From: Siphonodentalium dalli
Lineage: Eukaryota > Mollusca > Scaphopoda > Gadilida > Siphonodentaliidae
Reading direction: 5' to 3'
DNA length: 64,000 bases
Assembly: GCA_032622095.1 (NCBI GenBank)
Contig: CP136061.1
Span: 129,902,754-129,966,753, forward strand
Shown piece after piece: positions 10,746-22,045 of this stretch. Under the pieces are notes generated by a model. That model did not search any database and was not told the DNA's origin. It saw only the letters and a list, made by a program, of their open reading frames with translations. How positions within the stretch are numbered: position 1 is the stretch's first letter; each line of letters opens with the position of its first letter. The position numbers and the translations under genes were made by a program.

Positions 10746-10836
10746 GCTGCAAGCCAGATTAGCACACGCTATGTGTCTAAATGCCCGTTTTGTTAAAATA
10801 TTATTCAATTGTTATATATGCCTTTAATTTATGTTG

Positions 10837-10865
10837 GTGCGCATGGAAATTTGAAACATGCGCAC
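10837..10865 (+). promoter_or_regulatory. nanos 3' UTR stem-loop, unit 4
   Basis: Identical stem and loop, with the longer spacing. Confidence 0.6.
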
Positions 10866-11927
10866 AATTTGTATTGTATAAATAAACAATTTGTAATGAA
10901 TTATATGCAAAGAAGCTTTTACATATTAGGCAATAAACTTATGTATAACAAATATCCTTTTCGTATCTATATATAAACAAATGGGCGGTCTCTTGGTGCT
11001 TGCATTTTTGTACCTCGTTCCTGTCGTGTCGTGTACAGATATTTCTCAAAATGGTAGCTGTCTAATGTCAAAATCTAGTGATTATTGTGCGAATTGGTGG
11101 TTTCGCTTACTTGTCTATTGTCTTGTTCTTTGAACACACAGAAAGAAATCGCATGCAACAATTCCAATCCCGCTTTCTCTAAGCCATATATCAGTCCATC
11201 GTCAAAGCTTCATTGGAAGACTCGCGTAGCAGGGATGCGAGTACAAATGTCCTACTGAAGCATAACAGTACGATGATAAAACAAAATCGTTTCATGCAAG
11301 ACTTGTGGTGATCGCTGGTCGGAGAAAGCCGGTACTTCAGATCGAATTTTTTTTTTACAAATTTCCCAATGTATCCATTTTGTGACGACTATTTTAACTA
11401 TAACTCTAAATCCGTGTCTTTGGTTCAGTTCAAGATACAAACCACAATGAACTATCAGGTTTAAATGAGGTAGTAATCAACGATTTCTGGCCATTTCACA
11501 ATTTTGAGTGGTTACTGTACTACAACCTTCTGCTACACCAGGGTCATTGACAAACAGCACACGAATGTTTGGCTACAATAGACAGAAATGGACTAAGCAT
11601 TCAACTGACTGTACTTTGACTGGATTGTCACATCACAAATTGAATTATCTCCCTTGGACTGTCCATGCAATGCACCAATTTTTAACCATTGTTTGGCCGA
11701 AAGTAGCCGTCTTCGGCCCCATAGTTAACCATGACAGAGCGAATGTCAGTCTATGGTCACCTTGTGAGCAGATATAGAACCTAGATAGATGTAAGATGAT
11801 ATAAAAACTAAAAAGAAAATTATCGTATCAATTTTGAAATTTTGTTTTGGAACTGCAGAAGACTGTTTTGAAGGGAGATAAATCAAGCTCTTTTCCGGTG
11901 TATTACCACATAGAGCTGGCCCATAGC

Positions 11928-12522
11928 ATGCAGATACGAAACACATACTTCGTAAGTAAAACATCATCCTATTTTGTGAACTATGGTACCTTTATAAAAT
12001 AATTAAACCATTAAAACAGTACTCACATTAATAACAAATGTCAAACTGACAGTTACAGCCCTTATATTCGTAAAATCCTATTTTTCAGCCCTCCTACAAA
12101 CCCGTGAAATCGTGTATGGATACTTGAACTAAAACGCATAATATTGTCGATGACAGTGTTGCCGTGCAACAACGTGCTTATGTAGCCTAAATTGTTTATT
12201 TCAGATGGTTGGAACTAATATTTTGCCTCAATTTCGGTATGTTTGTTCTGTCTGTCACATGCCCCTTGTTTCGAATTTACAAAACACCACATTTCCACCA
12301 CGTTTTTTGGCGATATTTGACAAATTTAAGCCCAGAAGCAAACAATGGCAACGCGAATGGCAGCAAATGATCATAACATCGCCCGTTAGAACTATGCTGG
12401 CCTTAACCTATATTGGAATCAGAAATAAACCCATCACAGTGGTTGGCTCTCAAGGCCGTTTCCTTCAGAAATATATGCACCGGTCAAGCAGCCGTCAGAA
12501 GTGTTATAAATGCGGATTCTAG
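11928..12522 (+). CDS. Second array gene, unit 4/5 copy
   Basis: Exon 1 is 11928-11951 and exon 2 is 12205-12522. K46/R50 variant. One private change in exon 2 (gcg to gcc, near 12402) is silent. The base two before the ATG differs (agcATG instead of accATG). Function unknown. Confidence 0.4.
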
Positions 12523-13005
12523 TTTCCCTACACACACTCAAGAAGCGCAGCTCTAATGATTGAGTTACAGTTAACCATGCATCTGGCAATATAAATTATA
12601 ACCTTATATACGTCGAACGTCTGCGCGTGCCAGGGAATACCCAAAACAAATGTGTGTCATAAATCTAACAAAGAACCGAAAGCAGTCAGTTTAATTTTTC
12701 AGTAATATATTGATACGCTTAACAACTTATGCATCTATACAATTCGCTTTTTTAGTTGACATTATACTCAATTTTACACCGCGCACAGTGAACCGAGTAA
12801 TACTCCAAATTCACGGAGCAAGTGGTAAGCGCCGATGCATGTTGTGATACGAATTTGAATGCAACGCAAAGTAAACACTTCGTTGCCACTCGAAAACTGT
12901 GTTGTAGTACTCGAAAGATCGCCGAGCCAATCAAATAGCGTTGATTAGGCCGAGCAGAGGCCACTACGTTCTTGTAAAGACACCCCCTTCCAGACCCCGT
13001 GCAAG

Positions 13006-13013
13006 TATATAAA
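13006..13013 (+). promoter_or_regulatory. nanos TATA box, unit 5
   Basis: Intact TATATAAA, although the normal nanos start codon downstream is deleted. Confidence 0.65.
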
Positions 13014-13127
13014 TCCAGATTGGTTTCATATCAAACCATATCTTTCGTTCACTGTCGCTCGATCGTTCTAAATCATAACCATTTCAGTCGAACATTATAG
13101 AAATTGCCATCAGTTGCAGGCATCGAC

Positions 13128-13736
13128 ATGAAAGGGGGACTTTTTGGTTTCCTCGTAGATTCAGCGTTTACGTTCAGTGATCAGGATATTTCACAATCGC
13201 ATGGGAAAATAACCAGGTCGTGTGTATCAACAAATCTCGAGTACCTTGCTTCAATTCGAGCGAACGCCACAGATGATTTCAATGTGAATGGCACGGATGT
13301 CGACCTTGATGACTATGATTCCTACCAAGCTCAACTGAGGGGTCACAATGTCAGCAGTTCCATTCTGTTTTCTGTGGGGTGTGATGCAGCGACAGATTCG
13401 AAAGACAAGAAAGGAATCAAGCGAGCATGTGCCGAAGCCGTTCTGCCCCCAAATAAGAGACCGGTAGTGAACAGTTTAAGGAACAAATCAAAAGAATATT
13501 GCGTTTTCTGCAAACACAGTAAAAAGCCAGCACGGTTGTACAAAAGTCACCTGGTAAAAGACGACAATGATGTAGTTACCTGTCCCATTCTCCGACGGTA
13601 CAAGTGCCCTCTATGTGTTGTTTCTGGTGACAAAGCTCACACGATCAAGTATTGTCCATCATACGACGGGATATCCATGAGCGTTGCCGTAGCCAGGAGA
13701 AGAAAGTTCGACAGCAAGAGAGTCAGATCTTCATAA
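13128..13736 (+). CDS. nanos: Nanos-family protein, copy 5, normal start codon deleted
   Basis: The reading frame is intact through the zinc finger, but a short deletion between atca repeats at about 13110 removes the ATG used elsewhere. The next in-frame ATG is original codon 9 (13128), giving 202 residues that start MKGGLFG. The in-frame TTG at 13104 is not a credible eukaryotic start. This copy also has G172V directly after zinc ligand C171, replacing a glycine that all other intact copies keep. TATA box (13006-13013) and stem-loop (13828-13856) are present. It may be translated from Met9 or may be on the way to becoming a pseudogene. Confidence 0.8.
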   Translation: MKGGLFGFLVDSAFTFSDQDISQSHGKITRSCVSTNLEYLASIRANATDDFNVNGTDVDLDDYDSYQAQLRGHNVSSSILFSVGCDAATDSKDKKGIKRACAEAVLPPNKRPVVNSLRNKSKEYCVFCKHSKKPARLYKSHLVKDDNDVVTCPILRRYKCPLCVVSGDKAHTIKYCPSYDGISMSVAVARRRKFDSKRVRSS

Positions 13737-13827
13737 GCTGCAAGCCAGATTAGCACACGCTATGTGTCTAAATGCCCGTTTTGTTAAAATATTATTCAAT
13801 TGTTATATATGCCTTTAATTTATGTTG

Positions 13828-13856
13828 GTGCGCATGGAAATTTGAAACATGCGCAC
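13828..13856 (+). promoter_or_regulatory. nanos 3' UTR stem-loop, unit 5
   Basis: Identical stem and loop, with the longer spacing. It is missing from unit 6 because of the deletion there. Confidence 0.6.
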
Positions 13857-14355
13857 AATTTGTATTGTATAAATAAACAATTTGTAATGAATTATATGCA
13901 AAGAAGCTTTTACATATTAGGCAATAAACTTATGTATAACAAATATCCTTTTCGAATCTATATATAAACAAATGGGCGGTCTCTTGGTGCTTGCATTTTT
14001 GTACCTCGTTCCTGTCGTGTCGTGTACAGATATTTCTCAAAATGGTTGCTGTCTAATGTCAAAATCTAGTGATTATTGTGCGAATTGGTGGTTTCGCTTA
14101 CTTGTCTATTGTCTTGTTCTTTGAACACACAGAAAGAAATCGCATGCAACAATTCCAATCCCGCTTTCTCTAAGCCATATATCAGTCCATCGTCAAAGCT
14201 TCATTGGAAGACTCGCGTAGCAGGGATGCGAGTACAAATGTCCTACTGAAGCATAACAGTACGATGATAAAACAAAATCGTTTCATGCAAGACCTGTGGT
14301 GATCGCTGGTCGGAGAAGGCCGGTACTTCAGATCGAATTTTTTTTTTTTTTTTTC

Positions 14356-15348
14356 ACAAATTTCCCAATGTATCCATTTTGTGACGACTATTTTAACTAT
14401 AACTCTAAATCCGTGTCTTTGGTTCAGTTCAAGATACAAACCACAATGAACTATCAGGTTTAAATGAGGTAGTAATCAACGATTTCTGGCCATTTTTCAC
14501 AATTTTGAGTGGTTACTGTACTACAACCTTCTGCTACACCAGGGTCATTGACAAACAGCACACGAATGTTTGGCTACAATAGACAGAAATGGACTAAGCA
14601 TTCAACTGACTGTACTTTGACTGGATTGTCACATCACAAATTGAATTATCTCCCTTGGACTGTCCATGCAATGCACCAATTTTTAACCATTGTTTGGCCG
14701 AAAGTAGCCGTCTTCGGCCCCATAGGTAACCATGACAGAGCGAATGTCAGTCTATGGTCACCTTGTGAGCAGATATAGAACCTAGATAGATGTAAGATGA
14801 TATAAAAACTAAAGAAAAATTATCGTATCAATTTTGAAAAAAAATTTTGTTTACAAATTTCCCAATGTATCCATTTTGTGACGACTATTTTAACTATAAC
14901 TCTAAATCCGTGTCTTTGGTTCAGTTCAAGATACAAACCACAATGAACTATCAGGTTTAAATGAGGTAGTAATCATCGATTTCTGGCCATTTTCACAATT
15001 TTGAGTGGTTACTGTACTACAACCCTCTGCTACACCAGGGTCATTGACAAATGCACACGAATGTTTGGCTACAATAGACAGAAATGGGGACTAAGCATTC
15101 AACTGTCTGTACTTTGACTGGACTGTCACATCACAACTTGAATTATCTCCCTTGGACTGTCCATGCAATGCACCAATTTTTAACCATTGTTTGTCCGAAA
15201 GTAGCCGTCTTCGGCCCCATAGTTAACAATGACAGAGCGAATGTCAGTCGATGGTCACCTTGTGAGCAGATATAGAACCTAGATAGATGTAAGATGATAT
15301 AAAAACTAAAAAGAAAATTATCGTATCAATTTTGAAATTTTGTTTTGG
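14356..15348 (+). repeat. Tandem duplication inside unit 5
   Basis: The segment from acaaatttcccaatg to the end of the tttgaaattttg stretch occurs twice, at 14356-14852 and 14853-15348. The second copy has about ten differences in 400 bp, more than whole units differ from each other. Two of them (ctgtctgtact and actggactg) match the inverted fragment near 17590-17630. Confidence 0.9.
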
Positions 15349-15425
15349 AACTGCAGAAGACTGTTTTGAAGGGAGATAAATCAAGCTCTTTTCCGGTGTA
15401 TTACCACATAGAGCTGGCCCATACC

Positions 15426-16020
15426 ATGCAGATACGAAACACATACTTCGTAAGTCAAACATCATCCTATTTTGTGAACTATGGTACCTTTATAAAATAA
15501 TTAAACCATTAAAACAGTACTCACATTAATAACAAATGTCAAACTGACAGTTACAGCCCTTATATGCTTAAAATCCTATTTTTCAGCCCTCCTACAAACC
15601 TATGAAATCGTGTATGGATACTTGAACTAAAACGCATAATATTGTCGATGACAGTGTTGCCGTGCAACAACGTGCTTATGTAGCCTAAATTGTTTATTTC
15701 AGATGGTTGGAACTAATATTTTGCCTCAATTTCGGTATGTTTGTTCTGTCTGTCACATGCCCCTTGTTTCGAATTTACAAAACACCACATTTCCACCACG
15801 TTTTTTGGCGATATTTGACAAATTTAAGCCCAGAAGCAAACAATGGCAAAGCGAATGGCAGCAAATGATCATAACATCGCCCGTTAGAACTATGCTGGCG
15901 TTAACCTATATTGGAATCAGAAATAAACCCATCACAGTGGTTGGCTCTCAATGCCGTTTCCTTCAGAAATATATGCACCGGTCAAGCAGCCGTCAGAAGT
16001 GTTATAAATGCGGATTCTAG
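15426..16020 (+). CDS. Second array gene, unit 5/6 copy
   Basis: Exon 1 is 15426-15449 and exon 2 is 15703-16020. Combination K46/S50, intermediate between the other two variants, plus a private G-to-C change in the VVGSQG segment. The frame stays open although unit 6 is otherwise the most diverged direct unit and its nanos copy is dead. Function unknown. Confidence 0.38.
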
Positions 16021-16503
16021 TTTCCCTACACACACTCAAGAAGCGCAGCTCTAATGATTGAGCTACAGTTAACCATGCATCTGGCAATATAAATTATAAC
16101 CTTATATACGTCGAACGTCTGCGCGTGCCAGGGAATACCCAAAACAAATGTGTGTCATAAATCTAACTCCGAACCGAAAGCAGTCAGTTTAATTTTTCAG
16201 TAATATATTGATACGCTTAACAACTTATGCATCTATACAATTCGCTTGTTTAGTTGACATTATACTCAATTTTACACCGCGCACAGTGAACCGAGTAATA
16301 CTTCAAATTCACGGAGCAAGTGGGAAGCGCCGATGCATGTTGTAATACGAATTTGAATGCAACGCAAAGTAAACACTTCGTTGCCACTCGAAAACTGTGT
16401 TGTAGTACTCGAAAGATCGCCGAGCCAATCAAATAGCGTTGATTAGGCCGAACAGAGGCCACTACGTTCTTGTAAAAACACCCCCTTCCAGACCCCTTGC
16501 AAG

Positions 16504-16511
16504 TATATAAA
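16504..16511 (+). promoter_or_regulatory. nanos TATA box, unit 6
   Basis: Intact TATATAAA in front of the pseudogene copy. Confidence 0.55.
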
Positions 16512-16612
16512 TCCAGATTGGTTTAATATCAAACCATATCTTTCGTTCACTGTCGCTCGATCGTTCTAAATCAAAACCATTTCAGTCGAACATTATAGAA
16601 ATTGCCATCATT

Positions 16613-17094
16613 ATGTCATCAGTTGCAGGCATCGACATGAAAGGTGGACTTTTTGGTTTCCTCATAGATTCAGCGTTTACGTTCAGTGATCAGGATATTT
16701 CACAATCGCATGGGAAAATAACCAGGTCGTGTGTATCAACAAATCTCGAATACCTTGCTTCAATTCGAGCGAACGCCACAGATGATTTCAACGTGAATGG
16801 CACGGAGGTCGACCTTGATGACTATGATTCCTACCAATCTCAACTGAGGGGTCACAGTGTCAGCAGTTCCATTCTGTTTTCTGTGGGGTGTGATGCAGCG
16901 ACAGATTCGAAAGACAAGAAATGAATCAAGCGAGCATGTGCCGAAGCCGTTCTGCCCCCAAATAAGAGACAGGTAGTGAACAGTTTAAGGAACAAATCAA
17001 AAGAATATTACGTTTTCTGCAAACACAGTAAAAAGCCAGCACGGTTGAACAAAAGTCACTTGGTAAAAGACGACAATGATGTAGTTACCTGTTA
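16613..17094 (+). pseudogene. nanos: nanos copy 6, truncated pseudogene
   Basis: The frame opens normally but codon 104 (GGA in the intact copies) is TGA at 16922-16924. Beyond it, C133, the first zinc ligand, has become Tyr and Tyr146 has become Asn. A deletion then joins the codon for C160 to distal 3' UTR sequence at about 17094, removing the second finger, the stop and the stem-loop. The truncated 103-residue product would have no zinc finger. TATA box at 16504-16511. Confidence 0.95.
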
Positions 17095-17871
17095 TTTGTA
17101 ATGAATTATATGCAAAGAAGCTTTTACATATTAGGCAATAAACTTATGTATAACAAATATCCTTTTCGTATCTATATATAACAAATGGGCGGTCTCTTGG
17201 TTCTTGTTTTAATGGTTTAATTATTTTATAAAGGTACCATAGTTCACAAAATAGGATGATGTTTGACTTACGAAGTATGTGTTTCGTATTTGCATGGTGT
17301 GGGCCAGCTCTATGTGGTAATAAACCGGAAAAGAGCTTGATTTATCTCCCTTCAAAACAGTCTTCTGCAGTTCCAATACAAAATTTCAAAATAGATACGA
17401 TAATTTTTCTTTAGTTTTTATATCATCTAACATATATCTAGGTTCTATATCTGCTCACAAGGTGACCGTAGACTGACATTCGCTCTGCCATGGTTAACTA
17501 TGGGGCCGAAGACGGCTACTGTCGGCCAAACAATGGTTAAAAATTGGTGCATTGCATGGACAGTCCAAGGGAGATAATTCAATTTGTGATGTGACAGTCC
17601 AGTCAAAGTACAGACAGCTGAATGCTTAGTCCATTTCTGTCTATTGTAGCCAAACATTCGTGCGCTGTTTGTCAATGACCATGGTGCAGCAGAAGGTTGT
17701 AGTACAGTAACCACTCAAAATTGTGAAAATGGCCAAAAATCGTTGATTACTACCTCATTTAAACCTGATAGTTCATTGTGGTTTGTATCTTGAACTGAAT
17801 CAAAGACACGGATTTAGAGTTATAGTTAAAATAGTGGTCACAAAATGGATACATTGGGAACTTTTTTTTAA

Positions 17872-18017
17872 AAGGTACTCGAGATTTGTTGATACACACG
17901 ACCTGGTTATTTTCCCATGCGATTGTGAAATATTCTGATCACTGAACGTAAACGCTGAATCTATATGAGGAAACCAAAAAGTCCCCCTTTCATGTCGATG
18001 CCTGCAACTGATGACAT
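17872..18017 (-). pseudogene. nanos: nanos 5' fragment, inverted
   Basis: Reverse complement of roughly the first 48 codons of nanos, from the ATG at 18017-18015. A 2 bp insertion after codon 17 brings in a TAG. The rest of the gene is missing: at about 17866-17872 the sequence jumps to the distal part of a unit. The inverted promoter, including the TATA box, continues to the right. Confidence 0.9.
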
Positions 18018-18609
18018 AATGATGGCAATTTCTATAATGTTCGACTGAAACGGTTATGATTTAGAACGATCGAGCGACAGTGAACGAAAGATATGGTTTG
18101 ATATGAAACCAATCTGGATTTATATACTTGCACGGGGTCTGGAAGGGGGTGTTTTTACAAGAACGTTGTGGCCTCTGTTCGGCCTGATCAACGCTATTTG
18201 ATTGGCTCGGCGATCTTTCGAGTACTACAACACAGTTTTCGAGTGGCAATGAAGTGCTTACTTTGCGTTGCATTCAAATTCGTATCACAACATGCATCGG
18301 CGCTTCCCACTTGCTCCGTGAATTTGGAGTATTACTCGGTTCACTGTGCGCGGTGTAAAATTGAGTATAATGTCAACTAAACAAGCGAATTGTATAGATG
18401 CATAAGTTGTTAAGCGTATCAATATATTACTGAAAAATTAAACTGACTGCTTTCGGTTCTGAGTTAGATTTATGACACACATTTGTTTTGGGTATTCCCT
18501 GGCACGCGCAGACGTTCGACGTATATAAGGTTATAATTTATATTGCCATATGCATGGTTAACTGTAACTCAATCATTAGAGCTGCGCTTCTTGAGTGTGT
18601 GTAGGGAAA

Positions 18610-18906
18610 CTAGAATCCGCATTTATAACACTTCTGACGGCTGCTTGACCGGTGCATTATTTCTGAAGGAAAAGGCATTGAGAGCCAACCACTGTGGTGG
18701 GTTTATTTCTGATTCCAATATAGGTTAACGCCAGCATAATTCTAACGGGCGATGGTATGATCATTTGCTGCTATTCGCTTTGCCATTGTTTGCTTCTGGG
18801 CTTAAATTGGTCAAATATCGCCAAAATACGTGGTGGAAATGTGGTGTTTTGTAAATTCGAAACAAGGGGCATGTGACTGACAGAACAGAATATTAGTTCC
18901 AACCAT
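18610..18906 (-). pseudogene. Second array gene, inverted decayed exon 2
   Basis: Reverse complement of exon 2, still preceded by the tttcag acceptor motif at 18907-18912. A deletion of about 20 bp near codon 6 and further changes break the frame. It lies in the inverted array fragment. Confidence 0.85.
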
Positions 18907-19392
18907 CTGAAATAAACAATTTAGGATACATAAGCACGTTGTTGCACGGCAACACTGTCATCGACAATATTATGCGTTTTAGTTCAAGTATCCATACACG
19001 ATTTCATGGATTTGTATGAGGGCTGAAAAATAGGATTTTAAGCATATAAGAGCTGTAACTGTCAGTTTGACATTTGTTATTAATGTGAGTACTGTTTTAA
19101 TGGTTTAATTATTTTATAAAGGTACCATAGTTCACAAAATAGGATGATGTTTGACTTACGAAGTATGTGTTTCGTATCTGCATGGTGTGGGCCAGCTCTA
19201 TGTGGTAATACACCGGAAAAGAGCTTGATTTATCTCCCTTCAAAACAGTCTTCTGCAGTTCCAAAACAAAATTTCAAAATTGATACGATAATTTTTCTTT
19301 AGTTTTTATATCATCTTACATCTATCTAGGTTCTATATCTGCTCACAAGGTGACCATAGACTGATATTCGCTCTGCCATGGTTAACTATGGG

Positions 19393-20240
19393 TTATACAT
19401 GGCAGCTAATTAGCTGCCAATCTGACTTAATCGCATTTTTTTCAAGTTAAAGTGGGTTTATTGATGAGGGCAAGCTTTTTCTAACATCTCTAGATCTCCT
19501 GAATAAAATTCTGAAGACGTTGTAGAGAACACACGAAACTTGTCAATTGTACATGGATGTGGCGACATGGGTTGGTCGGGGTGTCTCCCCCGAACTTTGG
19601 TACATTTCCAACACTTGGACATTTCATGCCTGACACAACATTAGTTGAACATTAATTTGACACCATATAGAGATTATGTTTACGGAATCAGAATCGGTAA
19701 GTTCGTTTAATTATTCTGGTATGTTCCTTCACCGAACCAAGTCGCACGGGATGTAATCCGTGATGCGAATCCAGATTCTTCCACGAAATAACGACTCTGC
19801 ATAATCGTGATTGTTTGGACAAAATATCAACGAAAATCGTGTCAAACACACTCAGATATTATTGAACGGTTTCCCCGGCTCCATGCGGCAACTGCTGAGC
19901 GCTAACAAATATCCACTCACCCGTGAACGATCACATGACAATTCCGAGATGGTGGGTCCTGTTCATTAATCATGCTAATGAGGTCAGATTTATCGGCAAT
20001 CTCACATGACTTCCCCGTCAAGTAAATTTTGGGCTGAAGTTTGTTTTAAAGTTAGAGTTATGTTTCTTTGAAAAACTCAAAACATTGGGCGACGACGGGG
20101 AAGTCGTATGATATTGCCGATTTATCTGTTGTGTGACCATTCCGCGCTGCGTATATAACGTGGTCACTTGTCCGTGTTCCCACTCACTCCAGGCCACGAG
20201 ACGAACCAACACTTCTTCCTCAGACTGACTGCCAGTTGTA
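19393..20240. other. Right border of the array, no gene seen
   Basis: Unique-looking sequence plus a dispersed repeat copy at about 19480-19800. Its segments (gaagacgttgtagagaacac; tcatgcctgacacaacatta; a gaatcc-agattc end) recur at 62290-62870 and 63880-64000. No open frame of note. Confidence 0.5.
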
Positions 20241-20292
20241 CTGCCGAGATTGAAGGCAAGTGGTCATTTGTCATTTTTTGGTGATAACTATT

Positions 20293-22045
20293 TGATTCTC
20301 TCTTAAAGACTTTGCTAACCAAATTTTCCCGAAATTTTATGGAGTCAAAATAAAGGTTTATGTTCACTTTTATTAGTGATCACAGTAACCAAACCCATGA
20401 ATGCAATATTTTAAGAGTATAAGTCATGGTGGAGCATGTTAGAAATACTAAATGTGAACTTTATAGAGGTTTTTAAAAATATTTTTTTCGAACCCAAATC
20501 CAATAAACAAAGTCCATATCTAAGAAAAAAATATGGGAATGTGTGCTGAACACTGTGAAGAATGATGAACAATAAAACTATATTCATATTTACCAAGCAT
20601 TCTTTGAAAAATATATTCAGAACCACTTGTTTGCAAATGGTAGATTAACTTTCTCAGTAATGCTGTCCAGAAGATGACACTTGATGGGTGGATTATGGGT
20701 CACCTTGTACCCAGTTTTTCTGGGATTGTTATCAGCCTGTGTGCCAGTCTGTGGCCACTGGACCATACGGGATTAGTCCATGATTGCTGACCTATTTAGT
20801 GGTTACAGGGTGGTCTGCTAAATTGAAGCTTAAGAAATTATTTTGTCAACTCACCACTGTCAATAGTTAACCAATCGCTGCCAGCTCTCAGTTAGGCATG
20901 TTGGGGAAATAATTCTGGCATTTGTTGACAACTGGTTCTATGTAATGTTTTCAAAGAACACTTGGTAAATATGAATATATTTTTATTGTTCATCATTCTT
21001 CACAGTATTCACTACACATTTCCATATCTTTTTCTCAGAAATTGATTTTGTTTTTGTTGGATTTGGGTTCGAAAAAAATATTTTTTTAAACCTTTATAAA
21101 GTTCACATTTTGTATTTCTTAGATAATCACCACTAATTATACTGTTAAAATGGTGCATCCATGGGTTTGGTTGCTGTGATTACCAATAAAATTGAGCATA
21201 ATACATTATTTTGACTCCATCAAATTTGGGTTGAAATTGGGTTAGCAAAGTCCTTAAAATAATTTTTTTTTAACCCAAAATCAATAAACAAAGTCCATAT
21301 CTAACAAAAATATATGGCAATGTGTACTGAACACTGTGAAGAATAATGAACAATAAAAATAATATTCATATTTATCAAGCATTTTTTTATAAAATTACTA
21401 AGAACCAATTGTTTACAAATAATTGAGTAACTTCACTGACATCCCTTGTAGTGATGTGACAGTTAAGTGTTAATATCTGTGAATAGTGGTGTCTTGTGAA
21501 TCTCTTGACAAAAGAACTGTGTAATCCCTAATCTATGGGTACCCCATAACCCAGAAACTATGTCACCAATCAGTCTGAATCAGGATATCATATTCTCATG
21601 ACACAGGACCTGCTGGTCATAATCTCAGCTGGCTTGAGTGAACATTAACTTGACCCATCAAATCCAGTTCCCAAATTAGCATTACTGAGCAATGAAATCT
21701 ACCATTTGTAAACAACTGCTTCCAAGCAAAAAATCTGAATAACACTGAAGAAATGTGAGTATATCTTTATTGTTCATCATTCTTCAAAGTGTTCAGTACA
21801 CATTGCCATATTTTTTTCTTAGATATGGACTTGGTGTTTGTTGAATTTGGGTTCGAAAAACTAGATTTTAAAAACTTCTATAAATTTCACATTTTGAATT
21901 TCGAACATAACCTACCATGAATTATACTATTATAATGTTGCATCCATGGGTTTGGTTACTGTGATTACTAATAAAAGTGAATATAAACCTGTATTTTGGA
22001 CTCCATCAATTTTGGGGGAAATTGGGTTGCAAAGTCCTTAAAGAG
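20293..22045. repeat. Alternating inverted repeat cluster
   Basis: One ~340 bp sequence occurs four times in alternating directions: 20293-20640 (forward), 20930-21262 (reverse), 21262-21430 (forward, partial) and 21705-22045 (reverse). The copies share aacaaagtccatatct, a gaacaataaaa block and ccatgggtttggtt. Adjacent copies could fold into hairpins. A further partial copy lies at 33735-33900. This looks like foldback or MITE-type insertions; no protein is encoded. Confidence 0.8.

Larger units (their letters stand above)
9023..12023 (+). repeat. nanos array, unit 4
   Basis: Fourth direct copy. It shares the tgc variant of the second gene with unit 3 but the 3' half variant with units 2 and 5. 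There are small private changes upstream of nanos (gctttgg in place of gattagg near 9941, and one C fewer in the C run near 9980). Confidence 0.97.
12024..15521 (+). repeat. nanos array, unit 5, enlarged by an internal duplication
   Basis: Fifth direct copy, about 490 bp longer than the others because its 3' segment is tandemly duplicated (14356-14852 and 14853-15348). A small deletion at the nanos start removes the ATG used in the other copies. Confidence 0.95.
15522..17206 (+). repeat. nanos array, unit 6, truncated and diverged
   Basis: Sixth direct copy and the last in this orientation. It has many more private differences than units 1-5. A deletion at about 17094 removes the end of nanos and most of its 3' UTR, and the unit breaks off at about 17206, where inverted sequence starts. 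It shares variants with the inverted fragment (gggaagcgcc near 16322, cgcttgttta near 16244), so both belong to one older subfamily. Confidence 0.93.
17207..19392 (-). repeat. Inverted, decayed array fragment
   Basis: Reverse-complement array sequence in three parts: the 3' end of a unit (17207-17865), then after a deletion the nanos start, promoter and second-gene exon 2 (17872-19085), then the 3' end of the neighbouring unit (19085-19392). Both reading frames are broken. Array homology stops at about 19392, which is the right border. Confidence 0.93.

Noticed and set aside
13104-13127. nanos copy 5 starting at 13104
   Set aside because: The codon is TTG; the real ATG is deleted and the first usable ATG is at 13128.
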